NCBI RefSeq assembly: GCF_012034175.1
Contig: NZ_JAATEJ010000023.1
Coordinates: forward strand, 62,001 to 126,000
DNA: 64,000 nt
Source: Actinacidiphila epipremni
Lineage (GTDB): Bacteria > Actinomycetota > Actinomycetes > Streptomycetales > Streptomycetaceae
Direction: 5' to 3'
The notes beneath the pieces are model-generated. The model was not told the DNA's origin, ran no database searches, and saw only the letters and a list, made by a program, of their open reading frames with translations. Shown piece after piece: positions 1 to 8,567 of this stretch. Position 1 is the stretch's first letter, and each line of letters begins with the position of its first letter. The translations under genes and the position numbers were made by a program.

Positions 1-434
1 GGTACGCCGATCGACTGGTGCGCCGACAGCAGCGCGCCGACCGCGGGGCTCGCGGTGCCCGCCATGGCCAGGGCCTTGTTGTAGTACACCTGGGTGAGCC
101 CGAGGCCGCCGTACGCCGGGTCGATCTTCATGCCGAGGGCGCCCAGCTCCTTCAGCCCGCGGATGGTCTCGTCCGGGATCCGCGCCTCGCGGTCGATCCT
201 GGCCCCGTCGATCGAGGTCTCGCAGAACTGCCGGAGCCTGGCCAGGAACTCCTCGCCCCTGGCGGCGGCCTCCGGCGCCGGCTCAGGGTAGGGGTGGATC
301 AGGTCGAGCCGGAAGCGGCCGAGGAAGAGCTCCTTGGCGAAGCTGGGCTTGTGCCAGTCCCGCTCGCGGGCGGCCTCGGCCACCTCACGGGCCTCGCGCT
401 CTGTGACCTTGGGTGCTGTGGCGGGTGCGGACAC
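1..434 (-). CDS. Acyl-CoA dehydrogenase, N-terminal part (cut by window start)
   Basis: The first 144 residues of a flavin-dependent acyl-CoA dehydrogenase, which makes the alpha,beta double bond in acyl-CoA during fatty or branched-chain acid breakdown. The visible part is the all-helical N-terminal domain, including the family-typical stretch GALGMKIDPAYGGLGLTQV near residues 105-125. I chose the GTG start at 434 because GGAGG (445-449, read on the minus strand) lies about 10 nt upstream and no better start follows. The gene is monocistronic at this end: the next gene on the strand ends at 583, beyond a hairpin. An inverted repeat at 451-477 lies just upstream of the ribosome binding site. 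Substrate chain length cannot be judged without the C-terminal domain. Confidence 0.85.
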   Translation of the reverse strand, partial: MSAPATAPKVTEREAREVAEAARERDWHKPSFAKELFLGRFRLDLIHPYPEPAPEAAARGEEFLARLRQFCETSIDGARIDREARIPDETIRGLKELGALGMKIDPAYGGLGLTQVYYNKALAMAGTASPAVGALLSAHQSIGV

Positions 435-450
435 GGTTGCGTCACCTCCG

Positions 451-477
451 GGTAGCCGGTTACCGACCGGTGCTACC
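451..477. promoter_or_regulatory. Inverted repeat, candidate operator of the acyl-CoA dehydrogenase gene
   Basis: GGTAGC (451-456) and GCTACC (472-477) form an inverted repeat around the word TACCGACCGGT (461-471). It sits directly upstream of the ribosome binding site of the acyl-CoA dehydrogenase gene, where a repressor could act. TetR-type operators often have this look; that link is inference. The same 11-bp word is found at 11441-11451. Confidence 0.35.
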
Positions 478-513
478 TGTCCGTACTACCCGATTTCCGG
501 CAACCCCACCAGA

Positions 514-531
514 CGAGCCGTCAGCGGCTCG
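514..531 (-). terminator. Hairpin downstream of aldehyde dehydrogenase
   Basis: CGAGCCG (514-520) and CGGCTCG (525-531) form a perfect 7-bp stem with the loop TCAG. It lies just past the stop codon of the aldehyde dehydrogenase that ends at 583. There is no T-run, as is usual in this group. Confidence 0.45.
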
Positions 532-582
532 CCGTCCGGGCCGTCCGACCCGCCCGAGCAGTCCCCGCCGCGCCCGCCGGTC

Positions 583-2061
583 TCACAGGTCGAGGCCGGT
601 GAGCACCAGGACCCGCTCGTAGGTGTAGTCCTCCATCGCGTACCGGACGCCCTCGCGCCCGCTGCCGGAGTCCTTCACCCCGCCGTACGGCATCTGGTCG
701 GCGCGGTAGGAGGGCGCGTCGCCGATGACGACGCCGCCGACCTGCAGCTCGCGGTGGGCGCGGAAGGCCAGCTGGATGTCGTGGGTGAAGACGCCGGCCT
801 GCAGGCCGAAGCGGGAGTCGTTGACGGCGGCGAAAGCCTCGTCGGCGCCGTTCACCCGGTGCAGTGACAGCACCGGGCCGAACGCCTCCTCGGTGGCCAG
901 CAGCGCGTCGGCCGGCAGGTCGGCGAGCACGGTCGGGGCGTACGTGGCGCCGTCGCGCTCGCCGCCGGCCAGCAGCCGGGCGCCCTTGGCCACGGCGTCG
1001 TCGACCCACTGCCCGACCCGTACGGCGGCGGCCTCGCTCACCAGCGGGCCGACGTCGGTGGCGCCGTTGCCCGGGTCGCCGGTCACCTGCTCGCGGACCT
1101 TGGTGACGACGCGTTCTGCCAAGGCGTCGTAAATGGCCGCGTCGGCGATGACCCGCTGCACGGAGATGCAGGACTGTCCGCCCTGGTAGTTGGCGAACGT
1201 GGCAATACGCGCAGCCGCCCAGTCCAGGTCGGCGTCGGAGGACCAGTCGGCCAGCACCACGGCGGCGGCGTTCCCGCCGAGCTCCAGCGTGACGTGCTTG
1301 CGCGGCACCGAGTCGGCGATGGCGTGGCCCACTGTGTCGGATCCGGTGAAGGAGATGACCGGCAGCCGCGGGTCCTGCACCAGCGCGGGCATCCGGTCGT
1401 TCGGCACCGGCAGGACGCTCCAGGCGCCCGCGGGCAGCCCCTCGGTCTCCGCGAGCAGTTCGCCGAGCAGCAGCGCCGACAGCGGTGTGGCGGGCGCCGG
1501 CTTGAGGATGATCGGCACGCCCACCGCGAGCGCCGGGGCGACCTTGTGCGCCACCAGGTTCAGCGGGAAGTTGAACGGCGCGATGCCCAGGACCGGCCCG
1601 CGCCCGAAGCGCCGGGTCAGCGCGAGCCGCCCCACGCCGCCCGGGTCGGTGTCCAGGCGCTGCGCCTGCCCGGCGTTGAAGCGGCGGGCCTCCTCGGCGG
1701 CCCAGCGGAAGACCGACACCGCGCGGCCGACCTCGCCGCGCGCCCACTTCAGGGGCTTGCCGTTCTCCGCGGTGATGAGCAGCGCCACCTCCTCGGCGCG
1801 CTCGGCCAGCCGCCGGGAGACGTGGTCCAGGGCGGCGGCCCGCACATGCGCGGGCGTCGCCTCGAAGGCGTGGTGGGCCGCTGCCGCCGCCGCGACGGCC
1901 GCCTCCACCTGCACCTGGTCCGGCACGCTCACTCGGGCGACGGTGGAGCCGTCCCAGGGGTTGGTCACATCGAAGGCGTCCGTGCCGGTGGCCCGGCTCC
2001 CGGCCAGCCAGAACGCGTGCGGGGCTGCCGTCTTCGCGGTCGTCGCGGTCGTCACGGTCAA
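583..2061 (-). CDS. NAD(P)-dependent aldehyde dehydrogenase
   Basis: A 492-residue aldehyde dehydrogenase that oxidises an aldehyde to its acid through a thiohemiacetal on cysteine. The catalytic Cys is in GGQSC (about residue 298), the general-base Glu in LELGGN, and the cofactor site in APFNFPLN and FTGSDTVG. Length is normal for the superfamily. The most likely start is TTG at 2061, because GGAAGG lies 7 nt upstream; GTG at 2055 is the alternative. It sits among polyamine and GABA breakdown genes, so an amino- or hydroxy-aldehyde is a fair guess, but the sequence resembles lactaldehyde and sulfolactaldehyde dehydrogenases as much as aminobutyraldehyde ones. Four imperfect copies of a GGGTGTCG word lie directly upstream. 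Confidence 0.85.
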   Translation of the reverse strand: MTVTTATTAKTAAPHAFWLAGSRATGTDAFDVTNPWDGSTVARVSVPDQVQVEAAVAAAAAAHHAFEATPAHVRAAALDHVSRRLAERAEEVALLITAENGKPLKWARGEVGRAVSVFRWAAEEARRFNAGQAQRLDTDPGGVGRLALTRRFGRGPVLGIAPFNFPLNLVAHKVAPALAVGVPIILKPAPATPLSALLLGELLAETEGLPAGAWSVLPVPNDRMPALVQDPRLPVISFTGSDTVGHAIADSVPRKHVTLELGGNAAAVVLADWSSDADLDWAAARIATFANYQGGQSCISVQRVIADAAIYDALAERVVTKVREQVTGDPGNGATDVGPLVSEAAAVRVGQWVDDAVAKGARLLAGGERDGATYAPTVLADLPADALLATEEAFGPVLSLHRVNGADEAFAAVNDSRFGLQAGVFTHDIQLAFRAHRELQVGGVVIGDAPSYRADQMPYGGVKDSGSGREGVRYAMEDYTYERVLVLTGLDL

Positions 2062-2080
2062 GTTCCGCCTTCCTGTTCAC

Positions 2081-2120
2081 GGGGTGTCGGGGGGTGTCGC
2101 AGGGTGTGGGGGTGTCGTCG
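2081..2120. repeat. Four imperfect 10-bp tandem repeats upstream of aldehyde dehydrogenase
   Basis: Reading the plus strand in tens from 2081 gives ggggtgtcgg, ggggtgtcgc, agggtgtggg and ggtgtcgtcg: a GGGTGTCG word repeating at about one helical turn. It begins 20 bp upstream of the aldehyde dehydrogenase start. It could be a multi-site operator or a G-rich structure; I see no other signal in 2062-2336 apart from a TATTCT box at 2301-2306 that may serve the next gene. Confidence 0.5.
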
Positions 2121-2336
2121 GCTGCCACCGTAGGCACGGCCGCGCCGCCTGCATGTTGTCCACGGCGGAGTGGCCGTACGCCGGTACGTGACGCCATGGC
2201 CAGCGCGTCGGGCCCGGCCGCTCCCCCTGCGTCCCCGTGCGCCGCCCCCGGCGCCGCGGGGGAACAGGCAAAGCCGCCCCCTGCGACCCGCCGCTGCGCC
2301 TATTCTGGCGGCCCGGACGGCGGAGGGGGCACGCGA

Positions 2337-2771
2337 ATGGCGGAGACGGTCACGATCGCGGTGGGCGACGGCACCACGGTGCAGGCGGAGGTCGTCGGGC
2401 AGGTGCCCTTCCAGCGCCCCGACGAGTCCGGCGGCGGCTACGGCGACGTCGGCGTCCGCTCGCGCGCGGCGGCGGTGGGCTCGGCCGTGACGCTCACCCT
2501 GGACCAGGTGCGGGACACCGTGCGCAGCGTCGGGCGCTGGGCCGCGCAGACCGTCACCGAGGGCGGCGCGGCCGGCTCCCCGGACTCCTTCGAGGTCGAG
2601 TTCGGCATCAAGCTCGCGGTGAAGTCCGGCCAGCTGCTCGGCGTCATCGCCGAGGCCGGCACGGAGGCGAGCCTGACGGTTCGGCTGTCCTGGGACCTCG
2701 CCTCCCGCCGCTCGGCGTCCGGCGCTGCGGACCCGTCCGCCGGCGCCACGCCCCCGGGGCCGACGCCGTAA
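2337..2771 (+). CDS. Trypsin-co-occurring domain (Trypco1 / CU044_2847-like) protein
   Basis: A 144-residue single-domain protein. After a short beta-rich start (ETVTIAVGDGTTVQAEV) it has the family mark EFGIKLAVKSGQLLGVIAEA followed by TVRLSW at the end of the domain, then a Pro/Ala-rich tail from about residue 118. There is no signal peptide or membrane segment. The family was named for its frequent pairing with trypsin-like proteases in suspected conflict or signalling operons; here no protease gene is adjacent and the neighbours are an aldehyde dehydrogenase and a PucR regulator on the other strand. The ATG at 2337 follows GGAGGGGG by about 8 nt, and TATTCT at 2301 may be its -10 box. The biochemical role is unknown. 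Confidence 0.75.
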   Translation: MAETVTIAVGDGTTVQAEVVGQVPFQRPDESGGGYGDVGVRSRAAAVGSAVTLTLDQVRDTVRSVGRWAAQTVTEGGAAGSPDSFEVEFGIKLAVKSGQLLGVIAEAGTEASLTVRLSWDLASRRSASGAADPSAGATPPGPTP

Positions 2772-2786
2772 GACCGCACAGGGGCC

Positions 2787-4337
2787 TCAGGCGTCGCCCT
2801 CGGCCTCGGTCTTGAGGGCGAGCCACAGCTCCATCCGTACGTCCGGGTCGTCCAGCGAGCGGCCCAGGATCTCCTCCACCCGGCGCATCCGGTAGCGCAG
2901 GGTGTGCCGGTGGACGCCGAGGTCGGCGGCTGCGGCGTCCCACTGCCCGTGGTGCGACAGCCACGCCTGGAGCGAGGCGACCAGGTCGCCGCGCGAGGTC
3001 TGGTCGTGCTCGCGCAGCGGGCGCAGCAGGCCCTCGGCGAAGGCGCGCACCGCGTCGTCGGCCAGCAGCGGCACCACCGAGCCGAGGCCGACCTCGCCGT
3101 GCTCGACGAGGTTGCGCCCGCGGCGTACGGCGACCGCCAGCGCCCGTTCGGCCTGCCGGTGCGCCTCGGGGACGTCCTCGGGGCGTACCGCCGCCGACAG
3201 CCCCGCCGACAGCGCGTCCTCGGCCTCGGCGAGGTCCGCCGCGGCGGCCAGCACGGTGGCGCCCTCGGCGGCGAGCACGACGAACCGGGCGGCGTCCTGG
3301 ACCGACAGCCACGACTCACCGGAGCGCGCCGCGGCGGCCTCCACCCGCTCGGCCAGCCGGGCCAGCGCCTCCGGGCCGAGCCGGTCGTCGCCGGGCTCGG
3401 CGATCAGCACCCGCACCGGGTTGTCCAGCAGCCCCCGGTAGAGGACGCCGGCGACACCGCGGGCGTGCCCGGTCTCGCCGTCCAGCAGCATCCGCAGCAC
3501 CGCGGCGGCGAGCCGGGCGTGCGCCTCCTGAAGGGTGCGGGACTGCTCCAGGGACAGCGTCAGCAGCGCGACGGCGGCGTTGACGACGTAGCGCGCCGGG
3601 GTGTCCAGGCGCTCCTCGGTGCCGACCGCCAGATAGCCGCGCGGGCGGCGCCCGGTGCCGAGGGACTGGATCTCCACCCGGTCCTCGCTGCCCGAGGGAC
3701 CGGTCACGGCGGCGCCCGCCGGGCCCTGAATGTCCCGCAGCCGGTCGATCTCGCCGGTGAGCTTGGCGGCGCGCCGCCCGGCCCACTCCGGCGCCGCGGC
3801 GAGCACCGCGCCGGAGGTGTCGTAGAGGGCGACCCAGCCGTCCAGATGCGCGGCGAGCCGGGCCAGCAGGGCGGCGGTGCCGTCGGGGGCGAGGGCGGCG
3901 CGGGTCAGCTCGCGCTGGGCCTCGAAGCCGGCGGTGACCGCCTTGTAGCGGTCGGCGGCCAGCGCCGCGGAGACGGTCTTGCTGATGGCGATGAAGGGCG
4001 TCTTCCGCGGCACCTCCAGCAGCGGCAGCCCGCAGTGCGCGGCGGCGTCCACCAGCGCGGGCGGCACGCTGTCGTGCCCCACCCCGACGCCGAAGCCGAG
4101 CCCGACCACCCGGGCGGCGGTGAGCCTGCGCACGTACGCGCGCAGCGCCTCTGGGTTGCCGACCTCCAGCGTCAGCCCCGTGGTGAGCAGCAGCTCGCCG
4201 CCCTCCAGATACGGGCCCGGGTCCTCCAGCTCGCTGGTGTGCACCCAGCGCACCTCGGACTCCAGCCGGTCCCTGCCGGCGAGAACGGTGAGTTTCAGCG
4301 CCGAGTGCTGCGCGAGGGACGCGAGGGTGAGCGGCAT
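2787..4337 (-). CDS. PucR-family transcriptional regulator
   Basis: A 516-residue regulator. The N-terminal PucR domain (about residues 8-125, starting LTLASLAQHSALKLTVLAG) senses a metabolite in this family. A GGDEF-like linker domain follows in the middle, and the C-terminal helix-turn-helix lies at about 465-510 (AAADLGVHRHTLRYRMRRVE). Relatives control purine, amino acid or GABA catabolism. Its position between an aldehyde dehydrogenase and a stretch ending in gabT suggests control of amine or GABA use. I chose ATG at 4337 (MPLTLAS) because the domain begins there and the upstream in-frame codons look non-coding. An 88-nt gap separates it from the upstream ATPase gene on the same strand. 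Confidence 0.85.
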   Translation of the reverse strand: MPLTLASLAQHSALKLTVLAGRDRLESEVRWVHTSELEDPGPYLEGGELLLTTGLTLEVGNPEALRAYVRRLTAARVVGLGFGVGVGHDSVPPALVDAAAHCGLPLLEVPRKTPFIAISKTVSAALAADRYKAVTAGFEAQRELTRAALAPDGTAALLARLAAHLDGWVALYDTSGAVLAAAPEWAGRRAAKLTGEIDRLRDIQGPAGAAVTGPSGSEDRVEIQSLGTGRRPRGYLAVGTEERLDTPARYVVNAAVALLTLSLEQSRTLQEAHARLAAAVLRMLLDGETGHARGVAGVLYRGLLDNPVRVLIAEPGDDRLGPEALARLAERVEAAAARSGESWLSVQDAARFVVLAAEGATVLAAAADLAEAEDALSAGLSAAVRPEDVPEAHRQAERALAVAVRRGRNLVEHGEVGLGSVVPLLADDAVRAFAEGLLRPLREHDQTSRGDLVASLQAWLSHHGQWDAAAADLGVHRHTLRYRMRRVEEILGRSLDDPDVRMELWLALKTEAEGDA

Positions 4338-4425
4338 ACGGACCAGATACCGGCAATCGCTGGACTTTTGGCCGACCGGGAGTGGCCGCCTCCCCCAATT
4401 GTGCCGCACCGTCCAGCCCGGTCGA

Positions 4426-6579
4426 TCACCCCCGCAGATCCACCAGCACCGGCGGCGCGCTCTCCCCCGTCGTCGCGGTGAACGACACGACCGCGTGCCC
4501 GGCGGGCACCCCGTGCGCCAGGTCCGACGCCGACCACCGCTCCCGCTCCACCTCCCTGACCGTCACCGACTCCGTGGTGACCGCCTCCCCGGTGAACACC
4601 TTGCGGACACCGCGGCTGAGCCGGCGCGGCAGTCCGCCCGACTGGTCGGGGGTACGGGTGACGTCCCTGGTCTCGACCCAGGTCGTGCCCCATGCCTCGG
4701 CGAAGCGCTTGCCGTCCCAGGTGGTGATGCCGGACATGGCCATCCGGCAGCCCATGGCGCCGACCAGCGCGGTGCGCAGCGCCTCGGGCACGTCGTCGAA
4801 GGTCCGCAGCGCCATGACGGCACCGGCGTTCGCCGACCGCAGCCGGCCCAGGCCGCGGACGGACTCGGCGGTGACGGTGTGGGAGGCGTCGTCCAGGACG
4901 AGGCAGGCGAACAGCGAGCGGTCGCGCCGCGCGACCACCGCCGCGGTGAACTGCGCCAGGATCAGCCGCACCAGGATCCGCGAGGCCTCGGTGTGCCCGC
5001 GCTCGGGCAGGTCGATACGGACCCGGACCGGATGCTCCAGGGCGCGCATGGTGAACGGCCGGGACCGGCCGGTCACGTCGAAGAAGCCGGCGAACGCCCT
5101 GCGGTCCAGCAGCGCGATCCGCTCGGCGAGCAGCGGGCCGATGTCGCCGCGCTGCGCGGTCTGCCGCTCGCGCGCGTCCAGCTCCCTGATCATCGCCGGG
5201 GCCGACGCCGCTTCGAGGGCGTCCCGCAGCACCGCGAAGGCGTGCGGGGTGCCGTCGAGGAGCTCCCGCAGCTCGGCGACGGCCGGGAAACGGCCGCGTG
5301 CGGTGTGGAAGGGGCCGAGGATCTGGCCGAGCGCCGTCGCCGCCCGGCGCACCTCGACGCTGCCGCCGGTGTGCTCGCCGACCAGCGCCTCGGCGAGCAC
5401 GCCGGCCGCCGCGTCCGGGTCGTCGGTCCCGTACAGGTCCAGGTCGTAGCGCGAGGTGGGGTCGGCGAGCGCGATGACGACGTCGTAGGCGTCGGCCGGC
5501 CCGAGGTCGGCGCCGGCGGCGCCCACCGCGACCACGGCGGCCTGCCCGGCGAGCGCCTGCAGGCACAGCGCCTCGGCGGCCGGCCGCACCACCAGGGGGG
5601 TCTTGCCGGAGCCGGCCGGCCCGACCACCAGCAGGCCCGTGCCCAGCAGCGTCGGGTCGAGCGCGATACCGGAGCCGCGGTGCTGGTACGGGTTGCGCGC
5701 GTCATCGGCGCCGCGGCCGATGCGCACCTGCCGGGTCAGCAGGTCGTGCGGGGCGGCGCGGCGCGGCAGGTCGCGCGCGCCCGAGGGGTGGCCGAACGCC
5801 TCGGCGCCCTCGCGCAGCACGCCGTCGGTGAAGGCGGCGATCCGGGCCGGGTCGCCCAGCGAGAGCGTCCAGGCGCGCCGGATGCGGACGAAGTCGACGT
5901 CGTTCATCCGGCCGGTGCGCACCTCGGCGGCGAGCCGGTCGGCGAGCGGGTGGCGGCCGGCGGCCCGCAGGTCGGGCCATTCGGCGAGGTCGGGCATGCC
6001 GGGGTCGGCGGCGGCGGGGGCGTCCTCCGGCTCGGTGACGAGCTTGCGCAGCGCCGGGACGGCGTAGCGCTTCCAGACCTGGCCCCAGTTGCCGATCCTG
6101 GCGCAGATCCACGCGAGCAGCAGTGTGCACAGGAACGCCCAGACGCGGGTGGCGTGGTCGAAGGCGTGGGTGTCGGTGCCGACGCCGCTGCGCCAGTGGT
6201 CGGGGGTGAACCATATGACCGGCCAGATCCAGAAGCCGAAGTAGCCGTCGCGGAACATCGACCACACCAGCAGGCCGACCAGGAAGGTGAGCAGCGCGCC
6301 GCCGAGCAGCCGCCGGGCGGGCAGCTGCTTGGGGTCGGGCTTGGGCCGCGGGGTGTGCCCGAAGCCGTAGATGCCGGGGGCGTCGGCCGCGCGCGGGGTG
6401 CGCAGCCAGCGCTCCAGGGCGGAGGCGGGCGGGGCCTTGGCCGGCATGGGCGGAGGTGCGGTGGGGCGGGGCACCGGGGCGCCCGCGGGGCGCGGCGGGG
6501 TGCCGGGCGGGGGTGGTGCCTGCCCGCCGGGCCCTCCTCGGCCGAAGCGTTGCGTGCCCTCGTAGTCCATGGCTTCCAT
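4426..6579 (-). CDS. Membrane-anchored VirD4/TraG-like P-loop ATPase
   Basis: A 717-residue protein. Residues 15-55 are Pro-rich, followed by two membrane helices (about 91-108 and 146-161), a cytoplasmic linker, then a P-loop ATPase with Walker A GPAGSGKT at 320-327 and a Walker B-like FACLVLDDAS near 560. After Walker B comes RLRSANAGAVMALRTFDDVP, the place where VirD4/TraD-type coupling proteins inspect substrate. This two-helix plus P-loop layout is that of type IV coupling proteins, yet no relaxase, VirB4 or integrase is nearby. The start at ATG 6579 follows GAGGGG; ATG 6570 is possible. The gene diverges from gabT. Substrate and partner are unknown; DNA or protein pumping is inference only. 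Confidence 0.7.
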   Translation of the reverse strand: MEAMDYEGTQRFGRGGPGGQAPPPPGTPPRPAGAPVPRPTAPPPMPAKAPPASALERWLRTPRAADAPGIYGFGHTPRPKPDPKQLPARRLLGGALLTFLVGLLVWSMFRDGYFGFWIWPVIWFTPDHWRSGVGTDTHAFDHATRVWAFLCTLLLAWICARIGNWGQVWKRYAVPALRKLVTEPEDAPAAADPGMPDLAEWPDLRAAGRHPLADRLAAEVRTGRMNDVDFVRIRRAWTLSLGDPARIAAFTDGVLREGAEAFGHPSGARDLPRRAAPHDLLTRQVRIGRGADDARNPYQHRGSGIALDPTLLGTGLLVVGPAGSGKTPLVVRPAAEALCLQALAGQAAVVAVGAAGADLGPADAYDVVIALADPTSRYDLDLYGTDDPDAAAGVLAEALVGEHTGGSVEVRRAATALGQILGPFHTARGRFPAVAELRELLDGTPHAFAVLRDALEAASAPAMIRELDARERQTAQRGDIGPLLAERIALLDRRAFAGFFDVTGRSRPFTMRALEHPVRVRIDLPERGHTEASRILVRLILAQFTAAVVARRDRSLFACLVLDDASHTVTAESVRGLGRLRSANAGAVMALRTFDDVPEALRTALVGAMGCRMAMSGITTWDGKRFAEAWGTTWVETRDVTRTPDQSGGLPRRLSRGVRKVFTGEAVTTESVTVREVERERWSASDLAHGVPAGHAVVSFTATTGESAPPVLVDLRG

Positions 6580-6837
6580 GGCGCGCCTGCCCCTCGTCGC
6601 CGCCGATGCGCACAATGTAGTCGCACCGCTACGCCCGACGAAAGGATCTTGGCCGCGCCTCCGGCTCCGCCCCGCCGGGCCCGGCCCGCCGGGTGCGGGT
6701 GCGGCACTGGCCGTTGCGGCGAAGACTCGCCGGGGAAGGTGACCGTTCGGCGTATGCGGGGGCGGGCGGGGGGAGCCTAGCCTCGCAGGGAGGGTCCGGA
6801 TGGGGCTTGGGTGAGGGAATTGAGGAGAATGGGCGTC

Positions 6838-8169
6838 ATGGGCGAAGTGCCGCAGGAGCGCAGGCTGGTCACGGAGGTGCCGGGGCCGAGGTCGCGGGAG
6901 TTGCTGGAGCGGAAGTCGGCGTCGGTCGCCGACGGCGTGGGGGTGACGCTGCCGGTCTTCGTCGCGCGGGCCGGCGGCGGGGTCGTGGAGGACGTGGACG
7001 GCAACCGGCTGATCGACTTCGGGTCGGGCATCGCGGTGACGTCGGTGGGCAACAGCGCGCCGGCGGTGGTGCGGCGGGCCTCGGAGCAGCTGGCGGACTT
7101 CACGCACACCTGCTTCATGATCACCCCGTACGAGGGCTACGTGGCGGTCGCCGAGCAGCTCAACGCGCTCACCCCGGGCACGCACGCGAAGAAGTCCGCG
7201 CTGTTCAACTCCGGCGCCGAGGCGGTGGAGAACGCGGTGAAGATCGCCCGCGCGTACACCAAGCGCCCGGCGGTGGTGGTCTTCGACCACGGCTACCACG
7301 GCCGCACCAACCTCACGATGGCCCTGACGGCGAAGAACATGCCGTACAAGGAGGGCTTCGGGCCGTTCGCGCCGGAGGTCTACCGGGTGCCGCTGGCGTA
7401 CGGCTACCGGTGGCTGACCGGGCCCGAGCACGCGGCCGAGGAGGCGGCGGCGCAGGCGATCGACATGATCACCAAGCAGATCGGCGCCGAGCACGTCGCC
7501 GCGATCGTGATCGAGCCGATCGCCGGCGAGGGCGGCTTCATCGTGCCGGCCCGCGGCTTCCTGCCCCGTATGGCGCAGTTCGCGAAGGACAACGGCATCG
7601 TCTTCGTGGCGGACGAGATCCAGACCGGCTTCTGCCGTACGGGCCAGTGGTTCGCGTGCGAGGACGAGGGCGTGGTCCCGGACCTGATCACGACCGCGAA
7701 GGGCATCGCCGGCGGGCTGCCGCTCGCGGCGGTGACCGGCCGGGCGGAGATCATGGACGCCGCGCACGCGGGCGGCCTCGGCGGCACCTACGGCGGCAAC
7801 CCGGTGGCGTGCGCGGCGGCGCTGGGCGCGATCGAGACGATGAAGGAGCTGGACCTCGCGGCCCGGGCGCGCCGGATCGGCGAGGTCATGACGCCGCGGC
7901 TGCGGGCGCTGCAGGAGAAGTACCCGGCGATCGGCGAGGTGCGCGGGCGCGGCGCGATGATCGCGGTGGAGCTGGTGCGGCCGGGCACGAAGGAGCCGGA
8001 CGCGGCCCTGACGACGGCGGTGGCCAAGGCCTGCCACGCGCGCGGGCTGATCGTGCTCACCTGCGGGACGTACGGCAATGTGCTGCGTTTCCTGCCGCCG
8101 CTGGTCATCGGGGAGGATCTGCTGGAGGAGGGCCTCGGCATCATCGAGGAGGCCTTCGCCGGGGCGTGA
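6838..8169 (+). CDS. gabT: 4-aminobutyrate aminotransferase
   Basis: A class III PLP aminotransferase of 443 residues that moves the amino group of GABA to 2-oxoglutarate, giving succinate semialdehyde. The Schiff-base lysine is K288 in TTAKGIAGG; other marks are NSGAEAVENAVK, DHGYHGRTN and the Asp of VADEIQTGF. I prefer ATG 6838, since GAGGAG ends 10 nt before it; GTG 6811 and ATG 6829 are in frame but worse placed. It is the last step of the polyamine-to-GABA route encoded in the neighbouring 12 kb. A strong hairpin follows the stop codon, so it is probably transcribed alone. No gabD-type partner directly follows; one of the three local aldehyde dehydrogenases may do that job. Confidence 0.93.
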   Translation: MGEVPQERRLVTEVPGPRSRELLERKSASVADGVGVTLPVFVARAGGGVVEDVDGNRLIDFGSGIAVTSVGNSAPAVVRRASEQLADFTHTCFMITPYEGYVAVAEQLNALTPGTHAKKSALFNSGAEAVENAVKIARAYTKRPAVVVFDHGYHGRTNLTMALTAKNMPYKEGFGPFAPEVYRVPLAYGYRWLTGPEHAAEEAAAQAIDMITKQIGAEHVAAIVIEPIAGEGGFIVPARGFLPRMAQFAKDNGIVFVADEIQTGFCRTGQWFACEDEGVVPDLITTAKGIAGGLPLAAVTGRAEIMDAAHAGGLGGTYGGNPVACAAALGAIETMKELDLAARARRIGEVMTPRLRALQEKYPAIGEVRGRGAMIAVELVRPGTKEPDAALTTAVAKACHARGLIVLTCGTYGNVLRFLPPLVIGEDLLEEGLGIIEEAFAGA

Positions 8170-8182
8170 TCGGCGGGTGATC

Positions 8183-8212
8183 CCGCCGCGCCGTCCCGGG
8201 GCGGCGCGGCGG
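8183..8212 (+). terminator. Terminator hairpin of gabT
   Basis: A perfect 11-bp GC stem (8183-8193 with 8202-8212) and 8-nt loop, 13 nt after the gabT stop. Confidence 0.65.
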
Positions 8213-8567
8213 TGCCCGGTGGCCGGGCGGTGGCGGGAGACAGGTGGTCGTGAAGAACGTGTGCGGGCCTCATGGCGGACGGGTGATCGGCCTCCCGGCG
8301 CCGGTCGCCGTGCCCTACGGTTTCAGACGAACACCCCGCTCGCGGCCGGTTCTGGTGGAGCCGGCGTCGGGCGGCAACGTCCCGGTGATTCCCCGTCACC
8401 GGCACGGCAGTGCCCTCGCGCACGCAACCGCCGGGTCCGAAGGTGGCCCCGGCACACCTCGCCGATCGGTCGGCCGTCCGTCCCACACCCCCCGGGACGG
8501 ACGGTGCGGCGATCGCCCTGGCCGCCCCGGAACTATCCCCCCTGTTCCGGGGCGGCGTTCTGCTGCC
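8213..8567. other. Intergenic stretch between gabT and the PAP2 gene
   Basis: About 355 bp. A plus-strand frame stays open here from GTG 8244 into the PAP2 gene, but its translation is Pro/Arg/Gly-rich with no hydrophobic or domain character, so I treat it as upstream region. I see no RNA gene and no clear promoter. Confidence 0.5.

Noticed and set aside
8244-8567. A 108-residue N-terminal extension of the PAP2 protein
   Set aside because: The stretch is low-complexity without hydrophobic or family sequence; the membrane protein begins convincingly at GTG 8568.
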